From Rubrobacter marinus (GTDB taxonomy: Bacteria; Actinomycetota; Rubrobacteria; Rubrobacterales; Rubrobacteraceae), in NCBI RefSeq assembly GCF_011492965.1, contig NZ_CP045121.1, positions 1 to 64,000 of the forward strand: 64,000 nucleotides of DNA, given 5' to 3'. Positions 1 to 12,993 of the stretch are shown one piece after another (position 1 is the first letter of the stretch; each line of letters starts with the position of its first letter). Made by a program: the position numbers and the translations under genes. The notes beneath the pieces are model-generated. The model was not told the origin of the DNA. It did no database searches and saw nothing but the letters and a program-made list of their open reading frames with translations.

Positions 1-1362
1 GTGGAAGAGGTCTGGATGGAGGTCCTGGACCGCGTCTCCGAGCATATAGATGCGCCCTCCTGGCGCGTCTGGTTCGAGGGCACGAGGCCGGTGGACCTCC
101 GGGAGGACCGGCTGGAGATCTCCGTCCCCAACTCCTTCGCCAAGGAGTACATAGAGGGACGCTTCAAGGGTCTGCTGGAGGAGGCCCTCGACTCGGCGCT
201 CGGCGCGGAGGATTCCAGCCTCATCGTCTCCATCGAGGGACCCGAGGCACGCGGGGTGAGGCGGGAGAACGGCAGGAACAACGACGGAAACGGCGGCATG
301 GACGGGGCGGAGGTCGTCAGAAACGCCCGCACGCCGCGCCCGTTCAAGGCGAAGTACACCTTCGATACCTTCGTGATCGGGGCGGGCAACCGCTTCGCGC
401 ACGCCGCGGCGATGGCCGTGGCGGAGACGCCGGGCGTGGTCTACAACCCGCTTTTCATCTACGGTGGGGTGGGGCTCGGTAAGACGCACCTCCTGCACGC
501 CGTCGGGCAGTACGTCGAGGAGCAGGACCCGACCAGCGGGATCCGCTACGTCACCTGCGAGAACTTCACCAACGACTTCATCAACTCGGTGAGGGACAAC
601 GCGCCGCTGGACTTCCAGAGGCGCTACCGCGAGAACGACGTCCTGCTCATAGACGACATACAGTTTCTCGAGGGCAAGATCGAGACGCAGGAGGCGTTCT
701 TCCACACCTTCAACGCCCTCTACGAGGAGAACAAGCAGATCGTCATAACCTCCGACCGGCACCCGAAGTACATCCCGACGCTGGAGGACCGGCTCGTCTC
801 GCGTTTCGAGTGGGGGCTCGTCACCGACATCCAGCCGCCGGACCTCGAAACCAGGATCGCCATCCTGCGCAAGAAGGCGATGATGGACAAGCTCGAGGTC
901 GACGACGAGGTGCTCACGTTTATCGCCTCCAAGGTCTCGACGAACATCCGGGAGCTGGAGGGGGCGCTGGTTAGGATCCTCGCCTACTCGTCGCTCTACG
1001 GCCGGCAGGTGAGCGTGCCGCTCGCCGAGGAGGTGCTGAAGGACATCCTGCTGGACGCGGCTTACCGCGAGATCCCGGTCGAGCTTATACAGCACGAAGT
1101 CTGCCGCTACTTCGGGGTGGCGAAGGCGGACCTCGTGGGCCAGAGCCGGTCCAAGCCGTTCGCCTACCCGCGCCAGGTCGCCATGTACCTCTGCCGCGAG
1201 CTCACCGACGAGTCGCTCCCGAAGATAGGACGCGCTTTCGGAGGCCGCGACCACTCGACGGTGATGCACGCCACCTCGAAGATCGCCAACCTCATCAACA
1301 GCGATCGCGACGTCTTCAACCAGATTCACGAGATCACATACCAGATCAAAAGCAAGCGCTAA
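1..1362 (+). CDS. dnaA: Chromosomal replication initiator DnaA
   Basis: AAA+ initiator that binds DnaA boxes at oriC and opens the duplex. The 453-residue protein has an N-terminal interaction domain (about 1-85), a short Gly/Asn-rich linker, an AAA+ core with Walker A GGVGLGKT near residue 155 and Walker B LLIDDIQF near 215, and a C-terminal DNA-binding domain carrying the DnaA signature DHSTVMHA near 417. The length is normal for an actinobacterial DnaA with a short linker. It starts with GTG on the first base of the window, so its ribosome-binding site is not visible; [12 protein letters not shown] is a typical DnaA start. The oriC lies directly downstream, followed by dnaN, the standard bacterial order. 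Confidence 0.98.
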   Translation: MEEVWMEVLDRVSEHIDAPSWRVWFEGTRPVDLREDRLEISVPNSFAKEYIEGRFKGLLEEALDSALGAEDSSLIVSIEGPEARGVRRENGRNNDGNGGMDGAEVVRNARTPRPFKAKYTFDTFVIGAGNRFAHAAAMAVAETPGVVYNPLFIYGGVGLGKTHLLHAVGQYVEEQDPTSGIRYVTCENFTNDFINSVRDNAPLDFQRRYRENDVLLIDDIQFLEGKIETQEAFFHTFNALYEENKQIVITSDRHPKYIPTLEDRLVSRFEWGLVTDIQPPDLETRIAILRKKAMMDKLEVDDEVLTFIASKVSTNIRELEGALVRILAYSSLYGRQVSVPLAEEVLKDILLDAAYREIPVELIQHEVCRYFGVAKADLVGQSRSKPFAYPRQVAMYLCRELTDESLPKIGRAFGGRDHSTVMHATSKIANLINSDRDVFNQIHEITYQIKSKR

Positions 1363-1936
1363 ACCCCGCCAGCCCCAAGCCTCTCATGCTTTTTCGAGTA
1401 CCCGGACCCCCCTCCCCCTTATCTTTCTACCCCTCCCCTACAGGGGAGGTATTTGTAACAGATTTCGAGCTTTTCGCGCCCTTTTTATCCACAAGCCGTC
1501 CACAGGCTTGCCGGAGGCTGTGGATAACTCTGGCATGGCCTGCAGCGCTCGGCAGGGGGTTATCCACAAAATGTGTGGATAAAAACGCGCTCCTGTGGAT
1601 AACTATCACGGTTCATGTCTAAACAGTGATGCCATATACGCGAATTGGCATAGAACCTGTGGATAAAAATGTGGACAAAGGGGGACGAAGCTGTGGATAA
1701 ACCTGTGGATAAAAATGTGGATAACTAGGGGCTGTGGATAAGTGGGGTAGTTATCCACATTCCTTCCACAGGGTAGGGGCGTTTATCCACAATTTCGTCC
1801 ACAGGCAAGGTAGGCGTTTTTCGGCTTAGATAAGCGGATCCGCGAAGTTATCCACACTATCCACAGGCCTTATTATTACTACTAATATAAGGAATATAGG
1901 GTTTTAATACTAATACTAAGGAGACGAGGAGGGGCG
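1363..1936. other. oriC: Replication origin oriC
   Basis: The 574-bp dnaA-dnaN spacer holds 13 perfect DnaA boxes. In TTATCCACA orientation they are at 1485, 1560, 1751, 1783 and 1848. In the opposite orientation (TGTGGATAA) they are at 1519, 1574, 1594, 1658, 1692, 1704, 1716 and 1733. Near-matches include 1670-1678 (TGTGGACAA) and 1857-1865 (CTATCCACA). Boxes at 1692, 1704 and 1716 are spaced exactly 12 bp apart in one orientation. The block ends in an AT-rich segment (about 1870-1920) just before dnaN, the only strongly AT-rich stretch nearby, which is the likely unwinding site. Confidence 0.96.
1848..1890. promoter_or_regulatory. Basal unwinding element: tandem DnaA boxes, GC spacer and DnaA-trios
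   Basis: A perfect DnaA box (1848-1856) abuts a near-perfect one (1857-1865), followed by a short GC clamp (1866-1869). Five consecutive trinucleotides then run from 1870 to 1884; read 3' to 5' on the minus strand they are AAT, AAT, AAT, GAT, GAT. This is the order box, GC-rich spacer, DnaA-trios described for the Bacillus subtilis origin, where DnaA spreads from the boxes onto one strand. The pattern is seen directly; the function is inferred from that precedent. Confidence 0.8.
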
Positions 1937-3085
1937 ATGAGGGCCGTTTGCAACACGGAGATGTTCGGTAGGAAGCTCGCGCTGGTATCGCGGGGGGTAT
2001 CGGCTCGTTCGACGATACAGCTTCTCGGCGGGATCCTGCTGGAGGCGTCCGCAGACGCCGGCGAGTTGCGGCTCTCGGCGACGGACATGGAGATCTCCAT
2101 CCAGACCACGTCGCCGGCCGAGGTCGGGGAAGAGGGGCGGGTCGTGGTGCCGGCCCGGATCTTCAACGACGTGGTGCGTTCGTTGCCGGGCGGGGAGATC
2201 TCGCTCGTCCACGATCGGTCCGAGGGGGTGGTGCGGCTCTCCTCGCGGGAGAACGAGTACGGGATACGGGCCTACGCCGCCGAAGACTTCCCGAACCTGC
2301 CGAGCTTCGACGAGGGCTCCGCGTTCAAGATGAGCGCCGACGTTATCGTCGAGACCGTGGAGAAGGTTTCGAAGTCGTACTCGCGGGACGAGACGCGTCC
2401 GGTCCTGACCGGGATCCTGGTGAGCTTCGAGGAGTCGCGGGTGAGGATGGTGACGACGGACTCCTACCGGTTGAGCATCAAGGAGACCGAGCTCGCCACC
2501 AACGGCTTCGACGGGGAGCGGCAGGCGATCATCCCGGCCCGCGCCATGCAGGAGGTCAGCCGCATCTCCTCGGCCTCGGGGGAAGAGGGGGTGGAGGTTG
2601 TGCTCTCGGAGAACCAGGCGCTCTTCAAGATCGGGGACGTCCTCTTCGGCACCAGGCTCATCGAGGGGAACTTCCCCGAGTACCGGCGGCTGTTGCCGAG
2701 CGTGTTCGAGCGCGAGATCTCGGTGGACCGGGAGGAGCTGATCGGCACCCTGCGCCGCGTGAACCTCTTCGCCCAGCGCCAGACCCCGCCGGTGCCGGTG
2801 AGCCTGGCGTTCACGGAAGGGGCGGTGGAGGTCTCGGTGCGCAACGGCGAGGTCGGCGAGGCGCGCGAGAAGCTGCCCTCCAACGCCGAGGGCGAGGAGG
2901 AGTTCCGGATCTCGTTCAACCCGACCTACCTCATCGACGGCGTCACCGCGGTCGACTCCGAGAAGGTCCGCTTCAAGCTCAACGAGTCCTTGAAGCCCGG
3001 GCTCATCGTCCCCGACACGGAGGACGAGGGAGAGCCGGACTTTCTGTACCTGATCATGCCGATGCGCGACCCCTCCCGGAGCTAG
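1937..3085 (+). CDS. dnaN: DNA polymerase III beta sliding clamp
   Basis: Ring-shaped processivity clamp that tethers the replicative polymerase and other DNA enzymes. The 382-residue length and three-domain pattern are those of bacterial beta clamps. The start MRAVCNTEMFGRKL matches the first strand and helix of domain I, and the C-terminus ends in the usual YLIMPMR segment. A purine-rich ribosome-binding site (GAGGAGGGG) sits just before the ATG. It follows oriC and is 6 bp upstream of the S4-domain gene, so dnaN, the S4 gene and recF are probably one transcript. Confidence 0.98.
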   Translation: MRAVCNTEMFGRKLALVSRGVSARSTIQLLGGILLEASADAGELRLSATDMEISIQTTSPAEVGEEGRVVVPARIFNDVVRSLPGGEISLVHDRSEGVVRLSSRENEYGIRAYAAEDFPNLPSFDEGSAFKMSADVIVETVEKVSKSYSRDETRPVLTGILVSFEESRVRMVTTDSYRLSIKETELATNGFDGERQAIIPARAMQEVSRISSASGEEGVEVVLSENQALFKIGDVLFGTRLIEGNFPEYRRLLPSVFEREISVDREELIGTLRRVNLFAQRQTPPVPVSLAFTEGAVEVSVRNGEVGEAREKLPSNAEGEEEFRISFNPTYLIDGVTAVDSEKVRFKLNESLKPGLIVPDTEDEGEPDFLYLIMPMRDPSRS

Positions 3086-3091
3086 GACACC

Positions 3092-3289
3092 TTGGAGCTC
3101 CCCCCCGGCATCACCCTCGGACAGGCCCTCAAGGCCGCGAACGTCGTCGGTACCGGCGGGGAGGCGAAGGTCCTGATCCAGTACGGAGACGTCCTCGTGA
3201 ACGGCGAGGTGGAGACGCGCCGCGGCCGCAAGCTGGAGCCCGGCGACGTGGTCGAGGTGGGGGACGAGAGGTTCGAGGTGGGCCCGTGA
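3092..3289 (+). CDS. yaaA: S4-domain RNA-binding protein (YaaA/RlbA type)
   Basis: Small 65-residue protein made almost entirely of an S4 RNA-binding fold, with the characteristic VLIQYGDVLVNGEVETRRG segment followed by a GDVVEVG turn. Members of this family sit between dnaN and recF in many Gram-positive bacteria; a role in ribosome maturation has been proposed but is not firmly established. It uses a TTG start at 3092, 6 bp after the dnaN stop, and its stop overlaps the recF GTG start by 4 bp, indicating translational coupling. Confidence 0.9.
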   Translation: MELPPGITLGQALKAANVVGTGGEAKVLIQYGDVLVNGEVETRRGRKLEPGDVVEVGDERFEVGP

Positions 3290-4416
3290 GCTCTTACGTC
3301 AGGGCCGTCCGGCTCATCAACTTCCGCAACTACGCGGACGCCACCGCCCTCTTCTCGCCTGGGCTGAACATCGTGGTCGGGGACAACGCTCAGGGGAAGA
3401 CGAACCTCCTGGAGGCGATCTCCTTCGCCACGACCGGCTCCTCGCCCCGCACCCCGAACGACTCCGAGGTCGTGAGATGGGGGGCGGACTTCGCCCGGAC
3501 CGAGATGCGCGTGAGCCTCGACGAGAGCGACGGGAGCGAGGAGCGCAAGGTAGCAGTCGGGTATGCCCCCGGCCAGAAGAAGCGCCTCACGGTGGACGGG
3601 GCGCCGGCGAGCTCGCTCGCCTCCTACGCCGCCGGCGGGACGGGGGTGCGGGCTGTCACGTTCTTTCCGGACGACATCAGGATCGTCAAGGGCGCCCCAT
3701 CCGACCGGCGCGAGTTTCTGGACACGCTGCTCTCCTCGCTGCGGCCCTCGTACGCCCGGGCCGTCGCCGAGTACGCCAAGGCCGTCCAGCAGCGCAACCA
3801 GCTTCTCAGGCGCATCAGGGACGGTTTCTCGTCCGAGAAGACGCTCTCGACCTGGGACCGGAAGGTCATGGAGCTCGGCTCCGAGGTGCTCAGGGGGCGA
3901 GAGGCGGCGGCGGAGCCCCTGAACGCGCTCTTCGGAACTTCGGTGCGCACGCTGTACGGCCCCGAGAAGGCCGCGCTGAGGTATTCCCATAGCGCACCCC
4001 TCGACGGGTACGCGGAGGCGCTTACGGAGGCACGTGAGGCCGATATAGAGCGAGGCACCACCTCGGTGGGGCCCCACCGCGACGACTTCGCCGTCCTTTT
4101 CGGCGGGGTGAGCATGACGACGTACGGATCGCAGGGTCAGCAGCGCCTCTCGACGCTGGCGCTCAAGTTCGCGGCGAGGGAGTACCTGAGGGGGGAGACG
4201 GGGGAGGATCCCGTGCTGCTCTTCGACGACGTGATGAGCGAGCTCGACGAGGAGCGGCGCGGGTACCTCTCGGGGTACTTTCTGGAGAGCACGCAGGCCG
4301 TTATAACGACGACGAACCTCGAGTACTTCGACGAGGAGGTCCTGGAGAGGGCGCGCGTCGTACGCATATCTGGGGGGGCGCTGTCCAGGCCCACAAGGGA
4401 TGGTGCAAAGGGGTAG
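3286..4416 (+). CDS. recF: DNA replication and repair protein RecF
   Basis: SMC-like ATPase that helps load RecA at gapped or stalled forks. The 376-residue protein opens with the RecF strand VRLINFRNY, has Walker A GDNAQGKTN near residue 32, an ABC signature YGSQGQQR near 280 and Walker B LLFDDVMSELD near 307. The GTG start at 3286 overlaps the stop of the S4-domain gene. The next gene, gyrB, begins 167 bp later, leaving no room for the dciA helicase-loader gene often found here in Actinomycetota. Confidence 0.97.
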   Translation: MSSYVRAVRLINFRNYADATALFSPGLNIVVGDNAQGKTNLLEAISFATTGSSPRTPNDSEVVRWGADFARTEMRVSLDESDGSEERKVAVGYAPGQKKRLTVDGAPASSLASYAAGGTGVRAVTFFPDDIRIVKGAPSDRREFLDTLLSSLRPSYARAVAEYAKAVQQRNQLLRRIRDGFSSEKTLSTWDRKVMELGSEVLRGREAAAEPLNALFGTSVRTLYGPEKAALRYSHSAPLDGYAEALTEAREADIERGTTSVGPHRDDFAVLFGGVSMTTYGSQGQQRLSTLALKFAAREYLRGETGEDPVLLFDDVMSELDEERRGYLSGYFLESTQAVITTTNLEYFDEEVLERARVVRISGGALSRPTRDGAKG

Positions 4417-4478
4417 AATCGGGCCTTGGGAGGGCCGGAAAACCGCTTAAATAAGGGCCAAACGGTACATATACGCCG

Positions 4479-4507
4479 TTGGGAAAGCATGCGGAGTGTG
4501 ATAGAAT
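4479..4507 (+). promoter_or_regulatory. Predicted sigma-70-type promoter of gyrB-gyrA
   Basis: A TTGGGA box (4479-4484) is separated by exactly 17 bp from TAGAAT (4502-4507). Transcription would start near 4514, giving a leader of about 70 nt before the gyrB TTG start. It lies in the only gap between recF and gyrB, where a new promoter is expected. Prediction by eye only. Confidence 0.55.
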
Positions 4508-4568
4508 CTTCGGGTGCAAAGTTATGCGATAGATCCTGATGTCGGCGGAGGCGCCGATCGTAAGATGA

Positions 4569-9073
<4,505 letters not shown>

Positions 9074-9081
<8 letters not shown>

Positions 9082-9499
9082 CGACAAGCACGCCTCCTGC
9101 GACGGCGTCGTCGAGTGCACGGCGCTCGTCCTCGCCGAGGGCTACGCCGAGCTCGAAGGGAGGCTCACCCTCTTCGGGATACTCGACGAGATCAGGCCCA
9201 CCGGCGAGAGCGGCACCTCCTTCGTCGTCTACGCCAAGTTCGAGGGGTGCGAGCACGCGGCCGGCGGCGAGCGGCGGGCGCGCATCCTGATCACCGACGA
9301 GGACGGCGAGATCCTCGAGGAGTCGCCCGAGTTCTCCGTCTGGCTCAGCGGGGAGGAGGGCCCGGCGACCATCGTCGCCGAGTTCGACCTGCCGGGCGAG
9401 CTCGGGGGCGAGGAAGGAATACTGTGGGTGGAGGCGGAGCTGGACGACGAGACGCTCGCCCAGACCGCGATACCACTGCGCGAACGGTACAACGTGTAA
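9074..9499 (+). CDS. DUF6941-like small beta-sandwich protein
   Basis: A 141-residue acidic protein of unknown function. The segment [26 protein letters not shown] resembles the start of the DUF6941 family, short proteins with a predicted beta-sandwich fold; the rest alternates strands ([39 protein letters not shown]). No signal peptide or membrane segment is seen. It uses a GTG start inside the gyrA stop region (8-bp overlap), so it is probably co-expressed with gyrase, but nothing in the sequence shows a functional link. Family assignment is from memory of the pattern. Confidence 0.75.
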
Positions 9500-9567
9500 A
9501 CGGATCGGCGGAGGCCCGGGGGATCGTCCCCGGCCTCTCCTTTTATGAACCAAGGAAACCAACCCAA

Positions 9568-10815
9568 ATGACCGAAGATACTGCAATATTCATCGACTGG
9601 GAGAACATCTACATCTCCACGGTCACGGAGTACGGCGCCAAGCCGAACGTCTCCGCAATCCTAGAAAAGGCCCGCGAGTACGGGCGCGTCGTCTCCGCCA
9701 CGGCCTACGCCGACTGGACGGACGGCGACTTCCGGAACGCCCCCCCGACCCTGTACTCGAACGGCATCATCCCGCGCTACATCTCGGCGCGCTACTTCCC
9801 CGGGGGCCGGTCCTCCAAGCGGCGGACGAACTCCATCGACGTGATGCTCGCCGTGGAGTGTTCCGACTTCCTGCACGGTCACCCGCAGGTCGACACCTAC
9901 GTCCTGGTGACCGGGGACGGGGACTTTATCCCGCTCGTGATGCTCCTCCGGAGCCGGGGGAAGAAGGTCGTGGTCATCGGGGTGTCCGAGGCGACCTCCT
10001 TCCACCTCATCGAGTCGGCCGACGACTTTATCTCCTACGCCTCGCTCATGGAGGAAGAGCGGGCGGCGCGGGCCCGCGAGAGGGAGCCCAAGAAGAAGAC
10101 CGCCGACCCGTACAAGGAGCTCGTGCGCGCCGTCGAGGCCCTGAGCAACGGGAGCAAGACGCGCGTCCTGGGGCAGGTCAAGCAGCAGATGATCGTGCAG
10201 CTCGGCTCGTTCGACGAGCGCAACGAGGGCTTCAAGAAGTTCAAGGACTTCGTGGTCGAGGCCGAGCGCCGGGGGCTCGTGAACACGGTCGACCGGGACT
10301 TCGAGCTGCAGGTCTACCTGCCGGGCGAGGAGATCCCCGAGACCCCGGAGTCCGACCTGGCCACCGAGGAGCCGCAGGAGACGAAGGAGACCGCCGCGCC
10401 CGCCGCGACGAACGGCCGGACCGAGGCTCCGCCGGAGCCCGCCGCGAGCGACGGTTCCGACGAGCCGCCCCAGCAGCGTGAGGCCGCCGAGGAGGCCCCC
10501 TCCCCGGAGAAGCCGGGCTTCGATCTTCTGGAGGACCTTACGCCCTACGAGCTGAGGACGATCTGCAAGAGCGTCGCGGACCTCGAGCAGCCGGCTTCGT
10601 TCATAGAGATCTTCGGGAGCATCCGCGAGCTCGACGAGCGGGGCGAGCTCGAGCTCTCGAAGGACGAGATCCGCGAGGTGATAGAGGCGATGCTCGAGGC
10701 GGGCTACGTGGTCAAGAGGCGCACGAAGCCCTACAAGGAGGCCAAGGCCGACATAACCTTCTTCGCCCTCGACCGCGAGCGCGACGAGGTTAAGGCCGCC
10801 CTGAACGGCGCCTGA
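9568..10815 (+). CDS. NYN-domain (LabA/PIN-like) ribonuclease-type protein
   Basis: A 415-residue protein with an N-terminal NYN domain (about 1-150), a PIN-like fold usually associated with RNA cleavage. Acidic residues expected for metal binding are visible: FIDWENIYI near residue 8, SIDVMLAVE near 90, and VTGDGDFIPL near 117. A second segment (about 185-255, KTRVLGQVKQQM...YLPGEE) looks like an OST-HTH/LOTUS-type winged helix. A Glu/Pro/Ala-rich linker (about 255-315) then leads to another helix-rich domain (318-415). The start is the ATG at 9568; upstream sequence in the same frame shows no conserved features. The gene is followed by a strong terminator. Confidence 0.85.
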   Translation: MTEDTAIFIDWENIYISTVTEYGAKPNVSAILEKAREYGRVVSATAYADWTDGDFRNAPPTLYSNGIIPRYISARYFPGGRSSKRRTNSIDVMLAVECSDFLHGHPQVDTYVLVTGDGDFIPLVMLLRSRGKKVVVIGVSEATSFHLIESADDFISYASLMEEERAARAREREPKKKTADPYKELVRAVEALSNGSKTRVLGQVKQQMIVQLGSFDERNEGFKKFKDFVVEAERRGLVNTVDRDFELQVYLPGEEIPETPESDLATEEPQETKETAAPAATNGRTEAPPEPAASDGSDEPPQQREAAEEAPSPEKPGFDLLEDLTPYELRTICKSVADLEQPASFIEIFGSIRELDERGELELSKDEIREVIEAMLEAGYVVKRRTKPYKEAKADITFFALDRERDEVKAALNGA

Positions 10816-10830
10816 CGCCAGAGGCGATAG

Positions 10831-10877
10831 CAAGAGTAGAGGGCCCGCGAGCGAGACTCGCGGGCCCTCTACTCTTG
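10831..10877. terminator. Bidirectional terminator between convergent genes
   Basis: Perfect 21-bp inverted repeat (arms 10831-10851 and 10857-10877) around a 5-nt loop, placed between the plus-strand NYN gene and the minus-strand membrane-protein gene. The right side runs into GTTCTTAAT. It suits termination in either direction. Confidence 0.85.
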
Positions 10878-10884
10878 CCCGTTC

Positions 10885-11175
10885 TTAATCGGCGAGTTTG
10901 TAAACGGTGAAGGCCGCGATGAGGAGGGCTACGAGGGCCTGTGCCAGCGAGGCGCCGATCGTCGCGAGCACCTGGAGCGTGGAGACGCTGCGGATCAGGA
11001 GCTGCACGCCGATGATGCTCCCGAAACCGAGGAGGAAGACCAGCAGGGCCTTCTTCCTGTAGCCCTCGCCGCGCTCCTTGAGGAGGGCCATGCCCAGCAG
11101 GGCGGGTATAAAGAACGCAAGTATCAGGGGAACGAGGCGCAAAACCTCTATGGCCGCGCTTATAACGGTGGTCAT
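10885..11175 (-). CDS. Small three-helix membrane protein, unknown function
   Basis: A 96-residue hydrophobic protein with three predicted membrane segments: about 8-30 (LRLVPLILAFFIPALLGMAL), 42-60 and 70-90. A basic loop (KERGEGYRKK) lies between the first two and would face the cytoplasm. No catalytic motif is visible and I do not recognise the family. The start is an ATG at 11175. It stands alone, convergent with the NYN gene and divergent from the next gene. Confidence 0.65.
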   Translation of the reverse strand: MTTVISAAIEVLRLVPLILAFFIPALLGMALLKERGEGYRKKALLVFLLGFGSIIGVQLLIRSVSTLQVLATIGASLAQALVALLIAAFTVYKLAD

Positions 11176-11274
11176 ATACTTAGTTTAGCGCAAACCTTGC
11201 ACAATGCTGGAAACTCGGTTATTCGATATGTATCCTGCTGTACCTAAAGTGGAGACCGAGAGGCGGTAGGGCGG

Positions 11275-11652
11275 ATGGGGATCAACCAGAGGATTTCGCT
11301 TCGTAAGTTTGTAGACGACGTGAAGCGCTGGGTGGACGAGGGCAGGTCGGACGAGTGGATCGCCAGCGCCCTCGGGACGAGCGCCTCCAGCGTGCAGTCC
11401 TTCCGGTCGCGCAATGGGATCTACCGCAGGGACGTCTCGGCAGCGTTGGGCAACCCCGAGGAGTACGAGGTCTACGAAGGGGTGATCGAGGCCGGCCACA
11501 GCGGCACCGGGATCTGGTTCGACCCGGAGGTGGGGGAGGGCCCCCGCTGGCAGGGGCGCTGGAGCGGCGTCGGGAAGGTCGAGATCCGCCTGAGCCCGAC
11601 GAAGATCGTCCTGCTCTCGCGCGGCCGGGCCAACGGCCACTTGGGGGTATAA
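11275..11652 (+). CDS. Putative helix-turn-helix protein, unknown function
   Basis: A 125-residue protein. The N-terminal half (about 8-55) reads as a small helix-turn-helix (FVDDVKRWVDEGRSDEWIASALGTSASSVQSFRSRNGIYRR is conserved-looking in layout: helix, turn, recognition helix rich in Ser/Arg). The C-terminal half is beta-rich (GIWFDPEVGEG, VEIRLSPTKIVLLSRG). It may bind DNA; no target is evident. Its last codons overlap the -10 box of the RNase P RNA gene, so it and rnpB are tightly packed on the same strand. Confidence 0.65.
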   Translation: MGINQRISLRKFVDDVKRWVDEGRSDEWIASALGTSASSVQSFRSRNGIYRRDVSAALGNPEEYEVYEGVIEAGHSGTGIWFDPEVGEGPRWQGRWSGVGKVEIRLSPTKIVLLSRGRANGHLGV

Positions 11653-11653
11653 T
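11648..11653 (+). promoter_or_regulatory. -10 box of rnpB
   Basis: A consensus TATAAT lies 7 bp before the first paired base of RNase P RNA (11661), the right distance for the transcription start. It overlaps the stop codon (11650-11652) of the upstream gene. No good -35 box is visible at the usual spacing. Confidence 0.65.
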
Positions 11654-11660
11654 AACTTCG

Positions 11661-12104
11661 GTTCGGGCCGTCCGACCCGTCGCTGTCCGGCGGATCTCCG
11701 CCGGGTAGAGAAAAGTCCGGACTCGCGAGGACGGGGTAGGGGCGACCCTTCCCGATCCGGAGAGGCCGCTCGGGCCAACAACCCGAGGGGCGGGTGGCGC
11801 AAGCCCCCGTCACGTCAAGTGCAACAGAGAGCAGACCAGCCGATGGCCGTGAAACCCTTCGGGGTCCACCGGCACAGGTGATGGGTGAAAGGGTGGGGTA
11901 AGAGCCCACCGGCGGTATCCCGCGAGGGACCGGCCAGGTAAACCACCGGTGCGAGCAAGCCAAATTGTCCCCATAGGGGCTCCGCGAGGGGCTCCGGGGC
12001 TGGTAGGCGCGGCTCCTCCCAGAGGAGCCCGGGACGGGCCGCAAGGCGCTCCCGGAGATGGATGGCGGGATAGAGCAGGATCCGGCTTACGGGGCGGCCC
12101 GGAC
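11661..12104 (+). ncRNA. rnpB: RNase P RNA, bacterial type A
   Basis: Catalytic RNA of RNase P, which matures tRNA 5' ends. Conserved landmarks are visible: the P4 5' strand in GAGAAAAGTCCGGACT (about 11709), the ACAGAGAGCAGACC segment (about 11823), GGTAAGAGCCCACCG (about 11897), AGGTAAACCACC (about 11937), and the closing strand GATAGAGCAGGATCCGGCTTA. The ends GTTCGGGCCGTCC (11661-11673) and GGGCGGCCCGGAC (12092-12104) form a 13-bp P1 helix that sets both limits. The length of about 444 nt is at the upper end for type A. Confidence 0.96.
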
Positions 12105-12216
12105 TTTGTATGTTGCGTCACATTAGATTAGAACGGTTTCACAAAAGCTATGTGCACGATCCTCTATACTTCCGGCACGTCAAGAATATACCTGTGGTTA
12201 CTAGAGAGGGAACGCA

Positions 12217-12981
12217 TTGGCACAGAGCGACGCGGCTAGATCCACCACCCAGGTCTTGAACAGGCTTCCTTGGTGGACGGGCCCGATCACGGTTACGACG
12301 GTCCTGATAGGCTTCGGGATCTACGTGACGGCTTCGTTATTCTTGTTCGACCGGAGCGAGTACGAGAACTACCTGTCGCCGTTCTACTCGCCGCCGGTCG
12401 GGTTCCCCGAGTGGTTGCCGACCTGGCTCACGCCGGCGGTCTTCGTGCTGTGGATACCGTTAGGGTTCCGGGCCACCTGTTACTACTACCGCAAGGCCTA
12501 CTACCGGTCGTTCTTCTGGGACCCGCCGGCCTGTTCCAGCAAGGCCCAGCAGCGCGAGCCGCGCAGCCCGGAGAACTACAGGGGCGAGACCGCCCTCTTC
12601 GTGCTCAACAACATCCACCGGTACTTCCTCTACGGCTCGCTCATAGTCCTCGTGTTCCTGTGGTACGACACGGCCCTCGCGTTCCTCCCCCAGGGCTCCT
12701 TCGGCATAAGCCTCGGTTCCATCATCTTCCTCATCAACGTAAGCCTGATCTCGGCATACACGTTGTCTTGTCACTCCCTGAGGCACCTCATCGGCGGCCA
12801 GGTCGACTGCTACTCCTGTGTGACGGGCGGCAACGCGCGGCGCAAGGCGTACAACTGGCTTAGCGTCCTGAACCGCCAGCACGCGCTCTGGGCGTGGCTC
12901 AGCTTGTTCTCCCTTCTGATAACGGACATCTACGTGAGGCTCCTGCTTGCGGGCGCCATCACGGACCTGCGGATACTCTAA
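12217..12981 (+). CDS. Succinate dehydrogenase membrane anchor subunit
   Basis: A 254-residue polytopic protein with about five membrane segments (about 24-46, 72-88, 142-165, 170-190, 222-245). Histidines that could ligate haem or sit near quinone are present (NNIHRYFLYG, LSCHSLRHL, NRQHALWAW). Together with sdhA and sdhB directly downstream it should be the single fused anchor of a succinate:quinone oxidoreductase, found in some actinobacteria instead of separate SdhC and SdhD. It starts with TTG at 12217. A possible -10 box TATACT lies at 12165-12170. Assignment rests on membrane topology and operon context more than on sequence motifs. Confidence 0.82.
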   Translation: MAQSDAARSTTQVLNRLPWWTGPITVTTVLIGFGIYVTASLFLFDRSEYENYLSPFYSPPVGFPEWLPTWLTPAVFVLWIPLGFRATCYYYRKAYYRSFFWDPPACSSKAQQREPRSPENYRGETALFVLNNIHRYFLYGSLIVLVFLWYDTALAFLPQGSFGISLGSIIFLINVSLISAYTLSCHSLRHLIGGQVDCYSCVTGGNARRKAYNWLSVLNRQHALWAWLSLFSLLITDIYVRLLLAGAITDLRIL

Positions 12982-12993
12982 GGTTGGTGCAAT

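Noticed and set aside
1485-1856. DnaA box cluster considered as a CRISPR-like or other short repeat array
   Set aside because: The repeats are 9-bp boxes in both orientations with irregular spacing, typical of oriC.
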